Notes: a model not told the origin generated them from the sequence alone. A stretch of DNA of 15,253 nucleotides from an uncultured Oscillospiraceae bacterium (GCA_934574095.1 CAKTMW010000046.1:1-15253); one strand, 5' to 3'. Positions 1 to 6,702 are shown, numbered from the stretch's first letter. A program made the numbers and translations.

Positions 1-123
1 GCCGTCAATAAGAACGAGACCGCTCCCATCTTCGAGGTTGCCGATTACGGCATCACCGGCGACCTGTTCAAGGTCGTTCCCGAGCTGATCGAGTCCATCA
101 AGGCCGCCAAGGCTGCGAAATAA
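1..123 (+). CDS. etfA: Electron transfer flavoprotein alpha subunit, C-terminal 40 residues (partial, 5' end outside window)
   Basis: The open frame runs from base 1 to a TAA at 121-123 and ends in the stretch [20 protein letters not shown] followed by an Ala/Lys-rich helix. The 'PIF..ADYGI.GDLF.VVP.L' pattern is the usual end of EtfA, the FAD-binding subunit that with EtfB carries electrons from acyl-CoA dehydrogenases (or bifurcating partners) in the cytoplasm. Only the end of the FAD domain is visible, so the class (bifurcating or not) cannot be judged. A strong terminator follows 14 bases after the stop, so this is the last gene of its operon. Family identification rests on about 40 residues, which are however very characteristic. 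Confidence 0.82.
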   Translation, partial: AVNKNETAPIFEVADYGITGDLFKVVPELIESIKAAKAAK

Positions 124-137
124 GAGGTTCCTCCCTC

Positions 138-174
138 AAAAAACAGGCTGTCCGGTTTGAACAGCCTGTTTTTT
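138..174 (+). terminator. Intrinsic terminator of the etfA operon
   Basis: AACAGGCTGT (142-151) pairs with ACAGCCTGTT (161-170) around a 9-base loop. The stem extends into an A-run on the left and a six-base T-run (169-174) on the right, so it could act in both directions. Confidence 0.9.
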
Positions 175-179
175 ACCCC

Positions 180-266
180 CATAAAGGCGGTTTTATGGGT
201 ACATAAACCGCCTTTATGGTACCGTTTTTCCCCCTTTAAGGGCCGTTATTGCCCCCATAAATCGCC
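180..266. promoter_or_regulatory. Cluster of CATAAA-N5-TTTATG dyads upstream of the GntR promoter (candidate operators)
   Basis: A near-perfect inverted repeat spans 180-197 and 202-218. Each arm is itself a dyad: CATAAA-GGCGG-T-TTTATG and CATAAA-CCGCC-TTTATG. A third half site, CATAAATCGCC, lies at 256-266, nine bases before the -35 box. Repeated half sites upstream of an autoregulated repressor gene are typical operator architecture, so the GntR protein encoded just downstream is the likely ligand. An alternative is that 180-218 is simply a second hairpin of the etfA terminator region. Confidence 0.5.
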
Positions 267-274
267 CCGTTTCC

Positions 275-303
275 TTGACCTGCGGGGCCGATTTTGGTAT
301 ACT
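275..303 (+). promoter_or_regulatory. Promoter of the gntR-lysR operon
   Basis: TTGACC (275-280), a 17-base spacer, and TATACT (298-303). The start site would be near 310, giving a short leader before the AAAGGAGG ribosome site at 321-328. Confidence 0.8.
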
Positions 304-335
304 GCTACAATATGAAACGGAAAGGAGGCGGCACA

Positions 336-1058
336 ATGGACGCCCAGGAACTGCATATCCAGCTGGACCCCGCCCGCCGGGCCAGCGACGACATCTATGA
401 GCAGCTACGCTCTCTTATCACCTCCGGCGCATTGAAGCCCGGCGACCGCCTGCCCTCGGAGCGGGCCATGATGGCGGAGCTGCAGCGCAGCCGCCCCACC
501 ATCCGGGAAGCCCTGAAGCGGCTGGAGCAGGGTGGATACGTCACCTCCACCCAGGGTGCCTCCGGCGCGGTGGTGCAGGAGCTGAGCCTTCACGCCGCTG
601 AGGAGCCGCTGAAGGACATGATACAGCTGAGCCAGGTGTCGCTTTCTGAGCTGAACGAGTACCGCCAGAACAACGACTCCACCATCGCCGCGTGGGCCGC
701 CAAGCGCCGCACGGAGCAGGACCTGACGGACCTGCGGCAGTGCGTAGCTCAGGCAGAGGAGGCGCTGGCGGACTACGAGTCCTTTATTGAGCTGGACGTC
801 CGCTTCCACAGCCTGCTGGCCCGCGCCAGCGCCAATCAGGTGGCCATTATCGTCACAGAGGTGCTGGGCAATGTGGAGAAGGAAACGCTGCGCAAGAAGA
901 TGCTGACATTGTCTCCGGAGGACCGTGTGGCCCTGGGCCGCCGCATTCTGGATACCCACAGCATTATTCTGGCCGCCATTGAGCAGCAGGACAGCCGGGC
1001 CGCCCGCAGCGCCATGCAGACCCACACCAAGGCGGCAGGCCGGGACCTGCAAATTTAA
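336..1058 (+). CDS. GntR-family transcriptional regulator, FadR/FCD subfamily
   Basis: A 240-residue regulator. A winged helix-turn-helix occupies residues about 15-80: an IYEQLRSLI helix, the GALKPGDRLPSERAM motif typical of GntR proteins, then RPTIREALKRLEQGGYV. An all-helical FCD effector domain follows at about 95-235. The residues that usually hold a metal ion in FCD domains are present: D154 and H158 (LDVRFH), H208 (DTHSI) and H230 (QTHT). FCD regulators usually sense small carboxylates, but the ligand cannot be read here. The ATG at 336 is chosen because AAAGGAGG lies just upstream; an in-frame TTG at 294 falls inside the promoter. The lysR gene starts 14 bases after the stop, so the two are co-transcribed. 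Confidence 0.93.
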   Translation: MDAQELHIQLDPARRASDDIYEQLRSLITSGALKPGDRLPSERAMMAELQRSRPTIREALKRLEQGGYVTSTQGASGAVVQELSLHAAEEPLKDMIQLSQVSLSELNEYRQNNDSTIAAWAAKRRTEQDLTDLRQCVAQAEEALADYESFIELDVRFHSLLARASANQVAIIVTEVLGNVEKETLRKKMLTLSPEDRVALGRRILDTHSIILAAIEQQDSRAARSAMQTHTKAAGRDLQI

Positions 1059-1072
1059 GGGAGGACGCAGAC

Positions 1073-1987
1073 ATGACCTTGCAGCAATTGAAATACGTGT
1101 CCATGGTGGAGCGGTGCGGCTCCTTCAGCAAGGCGGCGCAGAAGCTGTACGTCTCCCAGCCCAGCATCAGTAATCTGGTGAACGCGCTGGAGGAGGAGCT
1201 GGGCATCACCATCTTCACCCGATCCTCCACCGGCATCGCCATCACCAACGAGGGGCGGGAGCTGCTGAAACTCAGCAACCGGCTGCTGCGGGATGCCGAC
1301 TACATCGGCGAGTATTTCCACAGCGACGCGGAGCGGGAGAAGCCCTCCTTCTTCGTCAGCAGCCAGCACTATGACTTTGTAGTCAGCGCCTTTGAGGAAT
1401 TTGTGGGGACGCTGGATGCCGACCGGTACACCCTGGGACTGAACCAGACCCAGACCGCCGCCGTCATTGAGGATGTGCGCAAGCAGTACAGCGACCTGGG
1501 GGTCATCTTCCTGTCGGACGTGAACCGCCGCCATATGCTGAAGGTGCTGGAGGACAACAACCTGGAATTTCATGCTGTGACCCAGGCAGCGCCTCACGCC
1601 TTCCTCTCGGTGGACCACCCGCTGGCAAGCCGGGAGAACGTGACGCCGGAGGAGCTGATGGACTATCCCTGCATCGTATACGAGCAGAACGCCGACTCCC
1701 CCGGCTTTTTCTCAGAGGAGATGATGCTGCCCAACTTCTATCCCCGGAAGGTGGTGTACATCAGCGACCTGTACGTCAGCACAGCGCTGATGCGCAGCTG
1801 CAACGCCTACGACATCGGCACGGGGGTCATCTCCCCCCGGCTGGCACAGGAGGTAGCCTGCGTACCCATCGTCACCGGCGACCGGGTGGACATCGGCTGG
1901 GTCGGTATCCGCGGCAAGGCCCTGCGGCCCATCGAGTGCTCTTTCCTGGACTGCATGGCCCGGCAGCTGGACACGGCGAGGGGCTAA
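1073..1987 (+). CDS. LysR-family transcriptional regulator
   Basis: This 304-residue protein is of full family length. Residues 1-60 form the LysR winged helix-turn-helix (LQQLKYVSMVERCGSFSKAA, then QPSISNLVNALEEELG). Residues about 90-300 form the periplasmic-binding-protein-like effector domain. A GGGAGG ribosome site precedes the ATG, and the gene is second in an operon with a GntR regulator. It lies immediately upstream of, and in the same direction as, a PLP-dependent sulfur-amino-acid lyase gene, so control of that gene is plausible but not shown. The effector is not recognisable from sequence. Confidence 0.93.
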   Translation: MTLQQLKYVSMVERCGSFSKAAQKLYVSQPSISNLVNALEEELGITIFTRSSTGIAITNEGRELLKLSNRLLRDADYIGEYFHSDAEREKPSFFVSSQHYDFVVSAFEEFVGTLDADRYTLGLNQTQTAAVIEDVRKQYSDLGVIFLSDVNRRHMLKVLEDNNLEFHAVTQAAPHAFLSVDHPLASRENVTPEELMDYPCIVYEQNADSPGFFSEEMMLPNFYPRKVVYISDLYVSTALMRSCNAYDIGTGVISPRLAQEVACVPIVTGDRVDIGWVGIRGKALRPIECSFLDCMARQLDTARG

Positions 1988-1997
1988 AGCTTTTTCC

Positions 1998-2023
1998 TAT
2001 GGAGCGCCATAACTACCCGGTAT
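1998..2023. promoter_or_regulatory. Possible LysR-type binding site (T-N11-A dyads)
   Basis: Two small dyads lie between lysR and the lyase gene: TATGG-AGCG-CCATA (1998-2011) and TACC-C-GGTA (2014-2022). The overlapping ATA...TAT at 2009-2023 fits the loose T-N11-A rule of LysR boxes. The match is weak and the call is tentative. Confidence 0.25.
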
Positions 2024-2045
2024 TTCCCTCTTGACGAAAAATATG

Positions 2046-2092
2046 ATATGCTGACAGGCAAGAAAGCAAAGCTGCCTGTCAGCATATTTTTT
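2046..2092 (+). terminator. Terminator-like hairpin abutting the lyase ribosome site (lysR terminator or attenuator)
   Basis: ATATGCTGACAGGCA (2046-2060) pairs perfectly over 15 bp with 2073-2087 around a 12-base loop, and T-residues run to 2092. The ribosome site (ATGGAGGTG) of the next gene starts at the very next base, leaving no room for a promoter after the hairpin. No -35/-10 pair with normal spacing is evident before it: TTGACG at 2031 is only 10 bases from TATGCT. Lyase transcripts must therefore contain at least part of this structure. Confidence 0.8.
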
Positions 2093-2106
2093 ATGGAGGT
2101 GCCGCT

Positions 2107-3318
2107 ATGAGCCAGCTCATCATGAAGCATCCGGATTTTCAGCCGGAGCAGGTAAAATTCGATACTGTGGAAGTCCACGCCGGGGAGCCCCGCGACCCCT
2201 ACGGCTCTCTGATCCCGCCCATTTATCAGACCTCTACCTTCTATTTTGATTCCACCGACGACGCTGTGGAGGCTTGCAGCGACTACGCCGAGAGCTTCGC
2301 TTACAGCCGTATCACCAACCCGTCTCTGGACTATATGGAGCAGAAACTGGCGGCGCTGGAGCACGGCAAGGGCGCGGTGTCCTACGCCTCCGGCATGGGC
2401 GCGGTGGCCGGTGCGTTGTTCGCGGCACTGAAATGCGGCGACCACGTGATTTTCACCAAGGCCAAATACTCCGGCACCGAGGACATCACCAGCGACTGGC
2501 TGCCCCGGTTCGGCATTGAGCATAACTCCTTCCGGGCCGACCATCTGGAGGAGCTGGAGCCCCTCATCAAGCCCAACACCAAGGTGGTCTATGTGGAGAC
2601 CCCGGCCAACCCCACCATGGTGATGGTGGACCTGGCGGAGGTGGCGAAGATCGCCCACCGCCACGGGGCCAAGGTCTTTGTGGACAACACCTTTGCCAGC
2701 CCCTACAACACCAATCCCCTGGACCTGGGGGTGGACGTGGTGATCCACAGCCTGACCAAGTACATCGGCGGCCACGGCGACCTGCTGGGCGGCGCGGTGG
2801 TCTCCAACGACACGGAGTTCCTGCGCCAGTGCCGTCTGGGTACGCTGATGCACTTCGGCGCGGTGATGGCCCCCTTCACCGCCTTCCTGGTGTGCCGGGG
2901 TATGAAGACCCTGGGTGTCCGGATGCGGCAGCACAACGAAAACGCCCTGAAGATCGCCCAGTGGCTGGAAAAGGACCCCCGCATCGAGACGGTGCGCTAT
3001 CCCTTCCTGGAGTCCAACCCCCAGTACGATATCGCCAAGAAGCAGATGCGGGGCGGCGGCGGCATGATCTCCTTCGACGTGAAGGGCGGTCTGGAGGTCG
3101 GCAAGAAGTTTATCAACAGCCTGAAGCTGTGTACGCTGGCGGTGTCGCTGGGCGACACGGAGACGCTGGTGGAGCAGGCGGCGGCCATGACCCACACCAT
3201 GATCCCCAAGGAGGTGCGGGAGGCGGCCGGTATCACCGACGGCATGATCCGTATGTCGGTAGGTCTGGAGGACGCCGACGACATCATCGCCGATCTGGAC
3301 CAGGCCCTGGGCCGCTGA
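2107..3318 (+). CDS. PLP-dependent trans-sulfuration family enzyme (methionine gamma-lyase / cystathionine gamma-lyase type)
   Basis: A 403-residue cytoplasmic enzyme of the Cys/Met-metabolism PLP family (fold type I), of normal length. Visible landmarks are Y66-x-R68 (phosphate-binding loop in YSRITNP), SGMGA (95-99, over the cofactor), D193 (VDNTFASP, pyridine nitrogen), K218 in SLTKYIGGH (the Schiff-base lysine), and R382 in the C-terminal IRMSVGLED motif (substrate carboxylate). Such enzymes cleave methionine, cystathionine, homocysteine or cysteine, releasing a thiol, ammonia and a keto acid. The usual Y-G-(G/C)-T loop reads YSGT (121-124), so the cysteine diagnostic of classical methionine gamma-lyase is glycine here and exact substrate specificity is open. 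Its ribosome site is GGAGG with the ATG at 2107. It is followed 32 bases later by a B3/B4-domain gene, probably in one operon. Confidence 0.9.
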   Translation: MSQLIMKHPDFQPEQVKFDTVEVHAGEPRDPYGSLIPPIYQTSTFYFDSTDDAVEACSDYAESFAYSRITNPSLDYMEQKLAALEHGKGAVSYASGMGAVAGALFAALKCGDHVIFTKAKYSGTEDITSDWLPRFGIEHNSFRADHLEELEPLIKPNTKVVYVETPANPTMVMVDLAEVAKIAHRHGAKVFVDNTFASPYNTNPLDLGVDVVIHSLTKYIGGHGDLLGGAVVSNDTEFLRQCRLGTLMHFGAVMAPFTAFLVCRGMKTLGVRMRQHNENALKIAQWLEKDPRIETVRYPFLESNPQYDIAKKQMRGGGGMISFDVKGGLEVGKKFINSLKLCTLAVSLGDTETLVEQAAAMTHTMIPKEVREAAGITDGMIRMSVGLEDADDIIADLDQALGR

Positions 3319-3350
3319 GACCCCGAACCATCAAGTAAGGAGGCGTTACC

Positions 3351-4034
3351 ATGGAATTTTTCGTACAACAGGCGGTGCTGGACGCCGGTGTGAAGATTAT
3401 CTTCCCGGTGATCCGCGGCATGGACAATACGGTGGAATCCGACGAATGGAAGGCATACCGCACCCAGAAGCTCCATGAGCTATATACCCAATACGCAGAC
3501 CTGGACGTTCACGCCGACCCGGTGCTGGAGGGCTTCAATATCCTCCATGACGAGACGGGCGTAAAGCGCCGCAAGAACATTCCCGCCAGCGAGAACCTGA
3601 TCAAGCTGCTGAAGAAGGGACAGGGCGAGCTGTTCTACATCAACACGGCGGTGGACATCTACAACCTGCTGTCACTGGAGAGCAAGCTGGCACTGGGCGC
3701 TCACAACATCGACAAGGTGGACGGCAATGTGACGCTGCGGTTTACCGACGGCACCGAGCGGTTCGTGCCCCTGGGGCAGACGGAGCCGGTTCCGGTGGCG
3801 CCCCACGAGTACTGCTACTGCGACGACAGCAATGAGGTGCTGTGCCGCCTGGAAATACGGCAGGTGAACAAGACGGCGGTGGACGAGGGGGCGAAGAACG
3901 TCTTCTACATCGTGCAGGGCAACAAAGCCACGCCCGACGAGCTGCTGTGGGACACCGCCCGCAAGCTGATCGCCGACACGGAGAAATACTGCGGCGGCAG
4001 CGGTGAGATCGTTGTGCCTAAAGTTTTACCATAA
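3351..4034 (+). CDS. Free-standing B3/B4 tRNA-binding-domain protein
   Basis: This 227-residue protein has the pattern of stand-alone B3/B4 proteins, homologous to the editing domain of phenylalanyl-tRNA synthetase beta. Key stretches are the central 'NLLSLESKLALGAHNIDKVDG' region (about residues 105-125, shown in part), the beta-rich VTLRFTDGTERFVPLG, and the C-terminal AKNVFYIVQGN followed by an amphipathic helix. In PheRS this fold hydrolyses Tyr-tRNA(Phe); stand-alone versions have no settled function, and trans-editing of mischarged tRNA is a reasonable guess. There is no signal peptide or membrane segment. The ATG at 3351 follows AAGGAGG. The gene lies 32 bases after the lyase and is followed by a terminator, giving a two-gene operon. 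Confidence 0.8.
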   Translation: MEFFVQQAVLDAGVKIIFPVIRGMDNTVESDEWKAYRTQKLHELYTQYADLDVHADPVLEGFNILHDETGVKRRKNIPASENLIKLLKKGQGELFYINTAVDIYNLLSLESKLALGAHNIDKVDGNVTLRFTDGTERFVPLGQTEPVPVAPHEYCYCDDSNEVLCRLEIRQVNKTAVDEGAKNVFYIVQGNKATPDELLWDTARKLIADTEKYCGGSGEIVVPKVLP

Positions 4035-4052
4035 ATACAGACATGCGGAATG

Positions 4053-4074
4053 AGGGGGCGAAAGCCCCCTTTTT
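4053..4074 (+). terminator. Intrinsic terminator of the lyase-B3/B4 operon
   Basis: AGGGGGC (4053-4059), GAAA tetraloop, GCCCCCT (4064-4070), then a T-run to 4074. It begins 18 bases after the B3/B4 stop codon. Confidence 0.92.
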
Positions 4075-4118
4075 CCATGGTAAAATGGCGAGAAAACTGT
4101 CAGGAAAACAATGGTCTA

Positions 4119-4147
4119 TTGACGAAATCGGCTTTTTGCACTATAAT
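4119..4147 (+). promoter_or_regulatory. Strong promoter of the lipoprotein gene
   Basis: TTGACG (4119-4124), a 17-base spacer and a perfect TATAAT (4142-4147). It lies 60 bases before the GTG start. Confidence 0.9.
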
Positions 4148-4207
4148 TCTCCATATGTGCTGCGCATTGTTCCCTTTGGAACAGGGCGCAAAAAAGGAGG
4201 AACCCCC

Positions 4208-4840
4208 GTGAAACGAATCATGATCCCCGCCCTGCTGCTGGTGCTGGCACTGAGTGTGACGGCCTGCGGCGCAGGGCAGAAGACCTTTCAGCGCGGCAGC
4301 GTGGAGGGACAGACATACAGCAGCGAATTTCTGGGCCTGACCTGTACGGCTCCGGAGGAATTCCGCTATCTCAGCGACCAGGAGATCGCCCAGCTGAACG
4401 ATATCGCCCTGGACAGCATCACCGACAGCGGCCTGGCCAAGGAGATGCGCCAGCGGCTGGAGGAGGGCAGCCAGGTGCAGGATATGTACCTGATGACCGA
4501 GGACGGACGCCACTGGATCAGCATCACCGTGGACCAGGTGACGGACGGCAAGAGCGAGGTGGACATGGACGCCTTCGTGGCCAACGGCGTGACCCAGGCG
4601 GAGGAGGCCTACGGCGCCATCGACGGCATGGAGGATGTGGTCTCTGCCGCCCAGACCGCCACTTTTCTGGGCAAGGAATATGACAGCATCCTGACCACCG
4701 CCACCTACAACGGCTTCCCCGCCCAGTCGTTACAGGTGTGCATTCCGGTGGGGCGGTACATCTGCGTGGTGACCTTCACCAGCTATGTGGAGGAACAGAC
4801 GGCGGAGATGATGGACTTTTTCAGCGCCATTGAGAAGTAA
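4208..4840 (+). CDS. Secreted lipoprotein of unknown function
   Basis: A 210-residue protein with a lipoprotein signal peptide: VKR, a hydrophobic run (PALLLVLALSV), then the lipobox V-T-A-C with the lipidated cysteine at position 20. The mature part begins with a polar linker. It contains alternating strands and helices (EFLGLTCTAPEEFRYLS; WISITVDQVTD; ICVVTFTSY), reminiscent of the small PsbP/DcrB-like alpha-beta folds of many Firmicute lipoproteins, though I cannot assign a family. The start is the GTG at 4208, seven bases after AGGAGG (4195-4200). The in-frame ATG at 4043 lies inside the preceding terminator and before the promoter, so it is not used. The gene is a single transcription unit with its own promoter and terminator. 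Confidence 0.85.
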   Translation: MKRIMIPALLLVLALSVTACGAGQKTFQRGSVEGQTYSSEFLGLTCTAPEEFRYLSDQEIAQLNDIALDSITDSGLAKEMRQRLEEGSQVQDMYLMTEDGRHWISITVDQVTDGKSEVDMDAFVANGVTQAEEAYGAIDGMEDVVSAAQTATFLGKEYDSILTTATYNGFPAQSLQVCIPVGRYICVVTFTSYVEEQTAEMMDFFSAIEK

Positions 4841-4849
4841 TATACCGTG

Positions 4850-4883
4850 AAAAGGACGTGTCCCGCGGGACGCGTCTTTTTTT
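4850..4883 (+). terminator. Intrinsic terminator of the lipoprotein gene
   Basis: AAGGACGTGTCCC pairs (with G-T wobbles) with GGGACGCGTCTT around a GC turn, followed by a seven-base T-run (4877-4883). Confidence 0.88.
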
Positions 4884-4894
4884 GCCGCAAACGG

Positions 4895-4923
4895 TTGACC
4901 GGCGCGTACTTTTACGGTACACT
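4895..4923 (+). promoter_or_regulatory. Promoter of the DUF3592-type gene
   Basis: TTGACC (4895-4900), 17-base spacer, TACACT (4918-4923). Confidence 0.75.
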
Positions 4924-4967
4924 GAACTTACAGGATTTCCTAATTTTATTGTTCAGGAGGAGAGACG

Positions 4968-5435
4968 ATGGGAAATTTACTCCCCGCAGTGGTCGTGGCG
5001 CTGGTGGGGGCGCTGATGGTATGGTTGGGGCTCCGCAGCCGGAAGAGCGCGATCCAGGGCTACGAGGATGACAAGCAGCGCTACACCGCCACTGCCACCA
5101 TGACCGTGACCGATATCAGAAAAGAGGATGTGGAGCGCTGGGAGGATCAGGAGGACGGCAGCAGCCGCCTGATGCGGTACGTGGTCTATCTGCCCACCTA
5201 TGAGTACACGGTGGACGGCAAGACCTACACCTATTCCAGCCAGCAGGACTGGGGCAGCCCCAAGGGCGTGGGACGACAGAAAACGGGGTGGTATGACCCC
5301 AAAAATCCCGACCTGATCCGGGAGGACAAACCCAGAAAGCCGATACTGGGCGGCGGTATTTTCTTCCTGTTCGCGGCCTTCTGCCTGCTGGCGGAGATAC
5401 TGCTGATCCGGGATATGCTGATCTGGGGACTTTAA
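4968..5435 (+). CDS. Small membrane protein with a DUF3592-like domain
   Basis: A 155-residue protein with two transmembrane segments (about residues 4-22 and 127-146) flanking a beta-rich soluble domain. The pattern YVVYLPTYEYTVDGKTYTY, followed by a GWYDPKNPDLIRE stretch, is the signature of DUF3592 proteins, whose role is unknown. Those proteins also usually have a helix at each end of a small beta domain. The ATG at 4968 follows CAGGAGGAGAG. The gene stands alone between its own promoter and a bidirectional terminator. Nothing nearby suggests a partner. Confidence 0.75.
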   Translation: MGNLLPAVVVALVGALMVWLGLRSRKSAIQGYEDDKQRYTATATMTVTDIRKEDVERWEDQEDGSSRLMRYVVYLPTYEYTVDGKTYTYSSQQDWGSPKGVGRQKTGWYDPKNPDLIREDKPRKPILGGGIFFLFAAFCLLAEILLIRDMLIWGL

Positions 5436-5443
5436 TCTAGTTC

Positions 5444-5478
5444 AAAGAGCGCCGTGGATATTATCCACGGCGCTCTTT
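5444..5478. terminator. Bidirectional terminator between convergent genes
   Basis: AAAGAGCGCCGTGGATA (5444-5460) and its exact complement (5462-5478) flank a single T. The A-run on the left and T-run on the right let it stop both the plus-strand DUF3592 gene and the minus-strand racemase-like gene, whose stop codon (5478-5480) overlaps the stem edge. Confidence 0.9.
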
Positions 5479-6461
5479 TACGCCTCCGTATACCGGCGGG
5501 GGACGCGCTCCGCCGTCAGCACCAGGTCGTGGGGGATGACGGCCACGTCGCCGGGATGGCAGTCCAGGCCCGTCACGTCCACCATGGTGTGGGTCAGGCC
5601 CGGCGGGGCGATGATGGGGGCTTCCCGCCCGCCGATGAGGACGTGGCGCTTGCGTTGGTTCCAGCAGGCACGGAGACCCCGGTAGCGGTAGGTAAACGCG
5701 CCGTCGGCGGTGCCCACGGCCAGGACAGCCACCTCGGTATCCCGGCGGAGAAGGGTGTCGCCATAGCCTACGCGCTCACCCTTTTGCAGGCGGCGGACGG
5801 TGCAGACCTCCGCTTGCAATTGGGCGGCGGGAACGCCGCCGCAGCAGCCGGTAAGGCCGCCGCCGATGCGCACCGCGTCCAGGCGGTACTGGGGCACGCC
5901 GGCGGTGTGGGTGGCGGCGATGTGGCGCAGGCCAACGGGATAGCCGTCCAACTCCAGCAGGACGCGGCTGAAACGGGTGAACTGCTCCGGCGCGGCGGCC
6001 GCGCCCCGGAAGTGGGAAAAGATGCCCTGGACCTTCAAATTGGGCAGGGCGAAGACCTGCTTCATCTCCTCCGTCTGCTGGGGCAGGAAGCCGAAGCGGC
6101 CAAAGCCGGTGTCCACCGCCAGGTGGACGCGGACGTCCATACGGAGGGCATCGATGGCCTGGGCCTGGGCAAGGCTCTCCACCGCCAGGATGACCCGGCG
6201 CTGGGCCAGGGAGCGCAGCAGGGCCAGGTCGTGGACGCAGCACATCAGCAGCAGGTCCGTCTCCGGCCGCGCCAAGGACAGGGCCTCCTCCGGCGTGGCG
6301 CAGGCGAAGAGGGCGGCGCCCTCCTTTGCCAGCAGGTCCCGCAGCTGCGGCGCGCCCAGACCGTAGCCGTTGCCCTTGAGAACGGGGATGACCTGCCCGG
6401 ACGCGGCATAGCGCCGGTAGTTTTGCAGGACGGCCCCGGTATTGACGATCAATTCTGCCAT
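5478..6461 (-). CDS. Alanine racemase-like PLP enzyme, shortened and with substituted active-site residues
   Basis: A 327-residue protein from the ATG at 6461, with GAGGA upstream; an in-frame GTG at 6533 would add 24 atypical residues. An N-terminal PLP barrel carries K29 in VLKGNGYGLG (canonical VVKANAYGHG), the cofactor lysine. R122 in DTGFGRFG is kept. Y233 in RVGYGDT matches the catalytic tyrosine of the partner subunit, and VRIGGGLTG holds the arginine facing the pyridine nitrogen. Oddities: the lysine before 'VDTG', carbamylated in Bacillus-type racemases, is A115. The MDQ triplet before 'TMVDVT' is L289-T290-H291. The C-terminal beta domain is short: GDVAVI runs almost straight into the terminal RVPRRY, where true racemases have about 25 more residues. 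Alanine or another amino-acid racemase, or a non-catalytic homologue, are all possible. It is a single gene. Confidence 0.8.
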   Translation of the reverse strand: MAELIVNTGAVLQNYRRYAASGQVIPVLKGNGYGLGAPQLRDLLAKEGAALFACATPEEALSLARPETDLLLMCCVHDLALLRSLAQRRVILAVESLAQAQAIDALRMDVRVHLAVDTGFGRFGFLPQQTEEMKQVFALPNLKVQGIFSHFRGAAAAPEQFTRFSRVLLELDGYPVGLRHIAATHTAGVPQYRLDAVRIGGGLTGCCGGVPAAQLQAEVCTVRRLQKGERVGYGDTLLRRDTEVAVLAVGTADGAFTYRYRGLRACWNQRKRHVLIGGREAPIIAPPGLTHTMVDVTGLDCHPGDVAVIPHDLVLTAERVPRRYTEA

Positions 6462-6629
6462 AGTAAAATTCCTCGTGCGGTAAGGTGGTTTGCGTACATA
6501 GGGTAAACGCATCAAGCGGGGAAAATGTTTCACCGCCGCTGCTCTCAGTATGGCCCGGCGGGGAAGAAATATGCTTTGCCGTTTCGCGGCGCTGGCGGCA
6601 AAGGGCCAATTTCCGGGCGTATTTTAGCC

Positions 6630-6658
6630 GGGCGGACAGAGTCGTCCGCCCCTACAAA
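6630..6658. repeat. REP-like palindrome
   Basis: GGGCGGAC (6630-6637), a six-base loop, then GTCCGCCC (6644-6651) followed by CTACAAA. GTAGGGGCGGAC-type palindromes are, to my knowledge, dispersed intergenic repeats in this group of Clostridia. Only one copy lies in the window, so repetition itself is not shown. Confidence 0.45.
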
Positions 6659-6702
6659 CTATCTACTTGCCGTTTTGCGGGATCGGTGGCAGAAAGCGGG
6701 GC

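Noticed and set aside
294..335. TTG start that would lengthen the GntR protein by 14 residues
   Set aside because: It overlaps the -10 box, and the ATG at 336 has an AAAGGAGG site.
1988..2106. SAM riboswitch before the lyase gene
   Set aside because: The gap is about 119 bases and shows none of the S-box core motifs, only one simple hairpin.
4043..4207. Upstream ATG for the lipoprotein
   Set aside because: It is within the terminator and before the promoter; the GTG at 4208 gives a clean signal peptide and ribosome site.
5454..6506. Plus-strand open frame of about 350 codons
   Set aside because: It is antisense to the racemase-like gene, has low-complexity Gly/Ala/His/Arg composition and no ribosome site; the minus strand has clear PLP-enzyme motifs.
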